Below are positions 6,714-10,778 of a DNA stretch of 10,778 nucleotides, piece by piece. The notes beneath the pieces are model-generated. The model made no database searches and was not told the origin of the DNA. It was given only the letters and a program-made list of their open reading frames with translations. Both the position numbers and the translations under genes were made by a program. This DNA comes from Collinsella sp. (lineage in GTDB: Bacteria > Actinomycetota > Coriobacteriia > Coriobacteriales > Coriobacteriaceae): positions 1 through 10,778 of the forward strand of contig DXMG01000038.1 of assembly GCA_019414325.1 (NCBI GenBank). The letters are read 5' to 3'. Numbering within the stretch: the stretch's first letter is position 1; each line of letters begins with the position of its first letter.

Positions 6714-7166
6714 ATGATGAACGCAACGGATATGGTCCAGGGAAACCTCGCCCTTAAGCTCGAGACGCCTGCGGCGCCGGCTTTCACGGTTGTTAAAGGC
6801 GGCCGATCTGGTTTCCAAACACTGCCTGGCAGGCCCGTCCGCAGCCAGTGCGTCGCCACGACTTCGGCCCCCGTTGCCCTAAAGGCTTCGACGATTGTCG
6901 CCCTAGCCGTTGCGCTCACGCTCTTCTTTGTACTTGCCACCTCGATCTTCAGCGCTCGTCACGCCGCATATGCCGAGTCGGTATCCAACGTTACCTACGA
7001 GACCGTCTGTGTTCAGTCTGGCGATTCCTTGTGGTCGCTAGCCCAGGAGCATCCGATTGAGGGTCTTTCCACGCAGGAGACCTCTGATATGATCCGCAAC
7101 GTCAATCACCTGGAGCATGGCTCGCTCGATGCCGGTGCGCATCTTAAAGTTCCCGCACGTTCATAA
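6714..7166 (+). CDS. Membrane-anchored LysM protein, likely SOS cell-division inhibitor (YneA/Rv2719c-like)
   Basis: The protein has 150 residues: a basic, proline-rich cytoplasmic N-terminus (1-56), one membrane helix (about 58-81), and an external LysM peptidoglycan-binding domain (about 95-148, with YETVCVQSGDSLWSLAQ and LKVPA). This layout, the divergent position from lexA and the LexA-controlled promoter match Bacillus YneA, Corynebacterium DivS and Mycobacterium Rv2719c. Those are small SOS-induced proteins that stop septation during DNA repair. No muramidase or other catalytic domain is visible, so inhibition is more likely than hydrolysis. AGGAG ends 3 bases before the first ATG and 6 before the second, so residue 2 may be the true start. 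The family is confident; the role is inferred from context. Confidence 0.82.
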   Translation: MMNATDMVQGNLALKLETPAAPAFTVVKGGRSGFQTLPGRPVRSQCVATTSAPVALKASTIVALAVALTLFFVLATSIFSARHAAYAESVSNVTYETVCVQSGDSLWSLAQEHPIEGLSTQETSDMIRNVNHLEHGSLDAGAHLKVPARS

Positions 7167-7180
7167 GATTTAAGTACCGT

Positions 7181-7222
7181 CGCATGGTACCCTTGTAATC
7201 GTTTTAGAGGAGGTACCATGCG
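7181..7222 (+). promoter_or_regulatory. Inverted repeat able to mask the nrdR start codon
   Basis: CGCATGGTACC (7181-7191) and GGTACCATGCG (7212-7222) are perfect 11-bp complements around a 20-nt loop. In RNA the stem would cover the ATG at 7218 and the last two G of the AGGAGG Shine-Dalgarno (7208-7213). A rival short hairpin, GTACC (7174-7178) with GGTAC (7186-7190), would free the start. As DNA, the same dyad could be an operator. It does not resemble the AT-rich NrdR box. Confidence 0.55.
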
Positions 7223-7661
7223 CTGTCCCAAATGCGGCAAGGCACATACCCGCGTCGTTGATTCCCGCATGCAGGAATCAAATAACACCATCAAGCGCCG
7301 TCGCGAATGCTGCTCATGCAATTATCGCTTTACGACATTTGAGCGTTGTGAAGACCCTATCGAGGTCATTAAGTCAGACGGATCCAAGCAACGGTTCGAT
7401 CGCAATAAGCTGCTGGTCGGTTTGATGCGCGCCACGATCAAGCGAGATATCGACACTAAAAAGCTCAACGAGATCATTGACGATATTGAGGTTGAGCTTC
7501 GTTCCCGTACGCTCACGGCTGTTACGTCCCATGAGCTGGGCGATATGGTTCTTAAGCGGTTGGCCAAGATCGATAAAGTGGCCTACATCCGCTTTGCCTC
7601 GGTCTATCGCGATTTCAAAGACGTCGATGAGTTTCTGCAAGAGCTCGACAAGCTAAGGTGA
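7218..7661 (+). CDS. nrdR: Transcriptional repressor NrdR
   Basis: NrdR represses ribonucleotide reductase operons according to dATP/ATP bound in its ATP-cone. The 147-residue protein, the usual length, opens with the zinc ribbon MRCPKCGK (C3, C6) and RRRECCSC (C31, C34). An ATP-cone domain follows from about residue 47 to 137 (VIKSDGSKQRFDRNKL, YIRFASVYRDFKD). A strong AGGAGG lies 4 bases before the ATG. A possible -10 TGTAAT at 7194-7199 lacks a clear -35, so transcription may also come from the SOS promoter of the LysM gene 51 bp upstream. dut starts 4 bases after the stop. The order lexA, LysM protein, nrdR is the same as in Mycobacterium. Confidence 0.96.
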   Translation: MRCPKCGKAHTRVVDSRMQESNNTIKRRRECCSCNYRFTTFERCEDPIEVIKSDGSKQRFDRNKLLVGLMRATIKRDIDTKKLNEIIDDIEVELRSRTLTAVTSHELGDMVLKRLAKIDKVAYIRFASVYRDFKDVDEFLQELDKLR

Positions 7662-7665
7662 TTTC

Positions 7666-8109
7666 ATGTCCAACATTACCGTTAACATTAAGCGTCTCGA
7701 CCCAACCGTCGAGCTTCCCAAATACGCCCATCCCACGGATGCCGGTCTTGACCTCCGAGCCAACGAGGATTGCACCCTCAAGCCTTTTGAGCGTCGCCTG
7801 GTCTCCACGGGCCTAGCTGTCGCCCTGCCCGACGGCTACGCCGGCTTCGTCCAGCCCCGCAGCGGCCTGGCCATTAAGCAAGGCCTGTCCATAGTCAACA
7901 CTCCTGGCCTCATCGACGCCCACTACCGAGGAGAGCTCAAAGTCATCCTCATCAACCTAGACCCCACGAACAACATCCAAATCAACAAAGGCGACCGCAT
8001 CGCCCAACTCGTCATCCAAGAAGTCCCCACGGTCAACCTCGTAGAAGTAGAAGAACTAGATAAAACCGACCGAGGAGCCGGCGGTTTCGGTTCTAGCGGC
8101 GTAGCTTAG
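7666..8109 (+). CDS. dut: Deoxyuridine 5'-triphosphate nucleotidohydrolase (dUTPase)
   Basis: The enzyme hydrolyses dUTP to dUMP and pyrophosphate, keeping uracil out of DNA and feeding dTMP synthesis. The 147-residue trimeric-type protein has all five motifs: AGLDLRA, PRSGLA, GLIDAHYRGE with the catalytic aspartate, GDRIAQLVI and the C-terminal RGAGGFGSSG arm. AAGGTG, which overlaps the end of nrdR, is 5 bases before the start, so it is probably translated from the nrdR mRNA. Base use changes inside the gene: only 8 of the last 92 codons end in T, against 14 of the first 55, and bases 7981-8040 hold 24 C to 10 G. A long hairpin begins 17 bases past the stop. Confidence 0.96.
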   Translation: MSNITVNIKRLDPTVELPKYAHPTDAGLDLRANEDCTLKPFERRLVSTGLAVALPDGYAGFVQPRSGLAIKQGLSIVNTPGLIDAHYRGELKVILINLDPTNNIQINKGDRIAQLVIQEVPTVNLVEVEELDKTDRGAGGFGSSGVA

Positions 8110-8125
8110 GGGTGCTCGTATCCCT

Positions 8126-8228
8126 CCCGCCCGCCTCTCACACATATCATTCCATGCTCAAACATTCTCGCTTCGCTTCGCTCGCTGCGAAACTGCGCGT
8201 GGAACGATATGTGTGAGAGGCGGGCGGG
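8126..8228 (+). repeat. Conserved-loop long hairpin, copy 1 (3' of dut)
   Basis: The outer stem is 23 perfect base pairs (8126-8148 with 8206-8228), rich in CCCGCC and ending ATATC/GATAT. After one A-C mismatch an inner stem follows (TTCCATGC 8150-8157 with GCGTGGAA 8197-8204, one G-T wobble). The 39-nt loop (8158-8196) begins TCAAACATTCTCGCTTCG and ends GCTCGCTGCGAAACTGC. No T-run follows, so it is not a standard terminator. Copy 2 has the same loop at 36 of 39 positions on the opposite strand but an unrelated outer stem. Confidence 0.85.
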
Positions 8229-8261
8229 CGGCTACTCGCTTGAAAAAATACTTACTTTTCT

Positions 8262-8310
8262 AGTAAGCCGATGCGATAAAGGGACACCTCCTTTGTCGCA
8301 TCGGCTTACT
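8262..8310. terminator. Probable bidirectional transcription terminator
   Basis: AGTAAGCCGATGCGATAAAGG (8262-8282) pairs with 8290-8310 over 21 bp, with a single T-G wobble and a 7-nt loop. On the + strand it is followed by GTATTTGTATTTTC. On the - strand the downstream side also carries runs of T (complement of the A-run at 8243-8248). It can end both the dut and the glycosyltransferase transcripts. CTTACT at 8251-8256 could instead pair with AGTAAG at 8262-8267, opening the foot of the main stem. Confidence 0.65.
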
Positions 8311-8387
8311 GTATTTGTATTTTCTGGTTTCGCCTTAGCAGGTTCTAATGGTAGGAATTCTGGTGTAGTTGCTAGTACGTAAACGTA

Positions 8388-8501
8388 GCTTACCTGTGGG
8401 AGGCCCCTATATATCGTCCCGCGCGCAGTTTCGCAGCGAGCGGGACGAAGCGAGAATGTTTGAGCACGGGATTGATATATAGGGGCCTCCCGCAGGCAAG
8501 C
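8388..8501 (-). repeat. Conserved-loop long hairpin, copy 2 (3' of the glycosyltransferase)
   Basis: The outer stem is 28 positions long (8388-8415 with 8474-8501), with one A-C mismatch and one T-G wobble, built around GGAGGCCCCTATATATC. The inner stem is TCCCGCGC (8417-8424) with GCACGGGA (8464-8471), with one mismatch. The 39-nt loop (8425-8463), read on the - strand, repeats the copy 1 loop apart from three adjacent changes. It lies 14 bases past the stop of the - strand gene and has the same sense relative to that gene as copy 1 has to dut. No T-run follows. Confidence 0.85.
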
Positions 8502-8514
8502 GGACAGTCCAATG

Positions 8515-9816
8515 CTAGCGGATATGCGCAGGCTTCCCGCCCCAATAGAAACGGCAGAAGGCTCGCTTGCGCTTTAGGGGTTTGCCTACGAGTTCCATGG
8601 TGGCAATGGCGATGTCTTCGGCTGCGCGGGGGCGGCGTAGTACTTCGCCGTTGATGAGTAGGGCTTTGAGTGATTCGGGATGGTCGTGCAGGTGGCGTAG
8701 GGTTACGATGAGCTCTCGTGCCGTGGTGACGTGCATGCTGGCGCCCATGCCGGTGAGCATAGTGGTGTTGGCCTTTTCCTGGCCATAGGACTTGCCCAGC
8801 AGGATCATTGGAAGATGCGCGCATAGGCACTCGGTGACCGTGAGTCCGCCCGATTTGAGGATTGCCAGGTCGCAGCCGTGCATGAGGGCCGCCATATCGT
8901 CGACATAGTCCAACACCGTGACGTTTTCGAGCTTCATGGCATCGAAGAGCGTCTTCAGCCGGGTGGCATACTCCGCGTCTTTGCCGGGCAAAAAGACAAA
9001 GTGCATGTCTTCGAAGCTACGCAGGAAGGGGAGGGTGTGGTCCATCGCCGCGCGAAAGCGGACGTAAGGCTGAGGCAAGCTGGCACCGGCCATTACCAGC
9101 ACGACGGTCTTGTCGGTGGGGAGGTTGAACTTGGCTAGCTCTTCCTCGCGATCGTAATCCGTGTCGAATCCGGTGCGAATAGGAATGCCGGTAATGCGAA
9201 TCTTTGACTCGGGTACCTTGCGCGGACGCAGCGTTTCGGCCATAAATTCGTTGGCAACACAGAATAGGTCGGTGTCCTTGTGGGGCCACCAGCCCTCGAC
9301 TTCGTAGTCGGTCGGTACGCAGATGACCGGATAATCGATACCCGTAATTACGCGAGCGCCCACGGCAACATTGGCTGCTGTGATGTGCGTTGCGACTACG
9401 GCTATGGGCCTGCGGCTGCGAATATATTCGTTGAAGGCGGGGAACATAATACGCGACCATGCCGTGCCGCCGCCCCAGAGAAGATGTCCCGTAAGCGTAT
9501 ATCGCCAGGTCAGGTCGTAAATGGGGCGCGTGGCTCCCGTAAAAGAAGCCGCGGTCTTATTGCCGTCGAATTTAATACGTCCAAAATCAAGGATATCGAG
9601 CACTTCAATCTCAACGTCCTCGGGGATGCCATTGGTGCCGCGGATGAGGTCGAATGCCTGCGCAATCGCATTTGCGGCGGCCTTGTGGCCCGAGCCGACC
9701 GAGGCGTGCACGATGGTCACGAGAGGTTTTTGCTGTGTCAAGAGCGTGGTTTGCTCCGATTGGGGAGCGCTGTGCGTGAGCAGGGGAGCGTCGTCGCTCG
9801 TCTGCGTCTGATCCAT
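8515..9816 (-). CDS. GT28-family glycolipid glycosyltransferase (MGDG synthase / UgtP-like)
   Basis: This is a 433-residue soluble or peripheral membrane protein of the MurG/MGDG-synthase type. It probably transfers a sugar from a UDP donor to diacylglycerol to make membrane glycolipids or lipoteichoic-acid anchors. The N-terminal half has HASVGSGHKAAANAI (37-51), the lipid-acceptor motif of the family. The C-terminal Rossmann half has LVMAGASLP (240-248), KSGGLTVTEC (321-330) and GQEKAN (345-350) for the nucleotide sugar. The first 30 residues are polar and poorly conserved in kind. The start is the ATG at 9814-9816, preceded by AAGGGGAG with a 6-base gap; an upstream in-frame start at 9855 lacks this. 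Sugar and lipid specificity cannot be read from the sequence. It is transcribed divergently from trxB and ends in hairpin copy 2. Confidence 0.85.
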   Translation of the reverse strand: MDQTQTSDDAPLLTHSAPQSEQTTLLTQQKPLVTIVHASVGSGHKAAANAIAQAFDLIRGTNGIPEDVEIEVLDILDFGRIKFDGNKTAASFTGATRPIYDLTWRYTLTGHLLWGGGTAWSRIMFPAFNEYIRSRRPIAVVATHITAANVAVGARVITGIDYPVICVPTDYEVEGWWPHKDTDLFCVANEFMAETLRPRKVPESKIRITGIPIRTGFDTDYDREEELAKFNLPTDKTVVLVMAGASLPQPYVRFRAAMDHTLPFLRSFEDMHFVFLPGKDAEYATRLKTLFDAMKLENVTVLDYVDDMAALMHGCDLAILKSGGLTVTECLCAHLPMILLGKSYGQEKANTTMLTGMGASMHVTTARELIVTLRHLHDHPESLKALLINGEVLRRPRAAEDIAIATMELVGKPLKRKRAFCRFYWGGKPAHIR

Positions 9817-9934
9817 CGATAACTCCCCTTCGACGTTGTAACACGGATTTATCATTGTAGTGCATGAGTGTCACGTTCACGTAAATTTGGGTATGAGCGC
9901 AAAGAACGACAACGTTTCGACGAGAGGACTCTTC
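9817..9934. promoter_or_regulatory. Divergent control region between glycosyltransferase and trxB
   Basis: 118 bp must hold both promoters. The - strand TACAAT at 9855-9860 is a possible -10, but no convincing -35 was found for either direction. TCGACGTTGT (9830-9839) and ACAACGTTTCGA (9909-9920) are near mirror copies differing by a 2-base insertion. Each lies close to the ribosome binding site of its gene. Confidence 0.4.
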
Positions 9935-10778
9935 ATGACTACCGATCAGACAATCGATGTTGCGATTATCGGCGGCGGCCCTGCGGGCTATGCTGCCGCC
10001 ATTTATGCGGCGCGCGCCAACCTGACGACGACTGTCCTTGAGCAGGGCATGTCTGGCGGACAGATCGCCACGTCCAACGAGATTGAGAATTATCCTGGCA
10101 TTCCGCTGCTGAGCGGTGTTGAACTTGGTGAGCGATTCCAACAGCATGCTGAAGGCCTGGGGGCTCAGGTTGAATGGAGTATGGTGACAGGCGTCGATTA
10201 CGATGCCGATGCGGCTCAATTTACCATCCATCATGATATGGGCGACACAACGGCCAAGAGCGTCATTGCGTGCATGGGTGCCACGCCGCGTCCTGCTGGT
10301 TTTGTTGGCGAGGATACGTATCGCGGTCGTGGCGTTTCGTATTGCGCAACATGTGACGGCATGTTCTTCCGCGGCAAGCAGGTCTTTGTTATTGGGGGCG
10401 GCAATGCTGCCTGCGAGGAAGCCCTGTTCTTGTCAGAAATCGCCAGCAGCGTGACCATCGTGCTGCGTCGCGATCAATTCCGTGCACCCGAGGGTGTTGT
10501 GAATAAGGTGCTTGCTAACGACAATATTTCAGTTAGGTACCAAACTAGTATTGTTGAGCTTTCTGGTGAAGCGATGCCTACGACAATTACATTCAAGGAC
10601 AATGCGACTGGTGAAATGCACGCTGAGTCCTTTGAACCTGGCTCATTTGGCATCTTTGTCTTTGCGGGCACGCAGCCACACACCGAGCTGGTTGAGCATC
10701 TCGTCGATCTGGCTCCGGACGGCGGCATTGTTACCGACGATTCGATGGCCACCCGTACGCCCGGCTTATTCGCAGCCG
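9935..10778 (+). CDS. trxB: Thioredoxin reductase (3' end beyond window)
   Basis: This FAD enzyme passes electrons from NADPH to thioredoxin. The first 281 codons are present with no stop, out of about 305-330 expected. The FAD-binding GGGPAG is at 13-18, GGQIATSNEIENYPG at 41-55, and the redox disulfide C137-ATC140-D in the NADPH domain. The NADPH loop GGGNAACEEA is at 154-163, and LRRDQFRAP at 177-185 carries the two arginines that favour NADPH. The usual histidine before those arginines is leucine. AGAGGA lies 6 bases before the ATG. Being alone and divergent, it may have its own promoter; no thioredoxin gene is seen before the window ends. Confidence 0.94.
   Translation, partial: MTTDQTIDVAIIGGGPAGYAAAIYAARANLTTTVLEQGMSGGQIATSNEIENYPGIPLLSGVELGERFQQHAEGLGAQVEWSMVTGVDYDADAAQFTIHHDMGDTTAKSVIACMGATPRPAGFVGEDTYRGRGVSYCATCDGMFFRGKQVFVIGGGNAACEEALFLSEIASSVTIVLRRDQFRAPEGVVNKVLANDNISVRYQTSIVELSGEAMPTTITFKDNATGEMHAESFEPGSFGIFVFAGTQPHTELVEHLVDLAPDGGIVTDDSMATRTPGLFAA

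Larger units (their letters stand above)
8110..8514. other. 405-bp gene-free stretch with three long hairpins between convergent genes
   Basis: dut ends on the left (+) and the glycosyltransferase ends on the right (-). The stretch contains hairpin element 1 (8126-8228), a terminator-like hairpin (8262-8310) and hairpin element 2 (8388-8501), each described separately. The remaining bases, mainly 8311-8387, are AT-richer and show no promoter, ORF or other structure that I can support. Confidence 0.8.

Noticed and set aside
7906..7935. dUTPase motif 3 reads IDAHYRGE, with histidine where many enzymes have a second aspartate
   Set aside because: The catalytic aspartate is the one in ID, which is present. 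From memory, mycobacterial dUTPase has glycine at the second position, so activity should not be lost.
8126..8228. Hairpin copy 1 as an ordinary intrinsic terminator
   Set aside because: No T-run follows on either side, and the 39-nt conserved loop is far too large and specific for one.
8126..8501. The hairpins as a MITE, an IS remnant or a CRISPR array
   Set aside because: Terminal arms differ between copies while the loop is conserved, no target duplications are seen, and there are only two inverted copies with no regular spacing.
8390..8830. 146-codon reading frame on the - strand through hairpin copy 2
   Set aside because: It overlaps the glycosyltransferase in another frame and crosses the hairpin; its composition (many R, H, P, T) is typical of a shadow frame.
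9848..9874. - strand GTGACA / GATAAA as a glycosyltransferase promoter
   Set aside because: The spacer is only 15 bp and the -10 is weak, so it was not called.

Overview
The window looks like a chromosomal housekeeping segment of a Coriobacteriia member (Actinomycetota), most likely Collinsella or a close relative. This is inferred, with no database search. The reasons are moderately high GC, an actinobacterial DAMQ-type MiaA motif, the lexA / LysM protein / nrdR arrangement known from Actinobacteria and from Bacillus (yneA), and an rny-spoVS-miaB neighbourhood shared with Firmicutes. There are no phage, IS, CRISPR, tRNA or rRNA genes.

Left block (1-5220, all + strand): the 3' end of rny (RNase Y), an unnamed GHKL-fold ATP-binding protein, spoVS, miaB, miaA and hflX. 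miaB-miaA-hflX are joined by single-base stop/start overlaps (TAATG), so they are probably translationally coupled. They combine tRNA A37 hypermodification with a ribosome-associated GTPase. hflX runs tail-to-tail into the next block with a 16-bp coding overlap.

Centre (5205-8109): a multi-pass membrane protein of the DUF1624/HGSNAT-like acyltransferase type lies downstream of lexA on the - strand, again joined by TAATG. Facing lexA across a 160-bp control region is a short membrane-anchored LysM protein in the position of the SOS cell-division inhibitors (YneA, DivS, Rv2719c). The control region holds three LexA boxes. One lies between a TTGACA and a GATAAT element driving the LysM gene, and another lies at its expected start point. 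nrdR and dut follow, linking ribonucleotide reductase repression to dUTP removal. An 11-bp perfect inverted repeat can fold over the nrdR start codon.

Right (8110-8514): a 405-bp gene-free stretch between dut and a convergent glycosyltransferase gene. It holds three long hairpins. The outer two (8126-8228 and 8388-8501) have unrelated outer stems but nearly the same 39-nt loop and an inner stem with compensatory changes. Each lies just past a stop codon and has the same sense relative to its gene. The middle hairpin looks like a shared bidirectional terminator. This paired element is the most unusual thing in the window.

End (8515-10778): a - strand GT28 (MGDG synthase/UgtP-like) glycolipid glycosyltransferase, a divergent intergenic region, and trxB (thioredoxin reductase), which is cut by the window edge.
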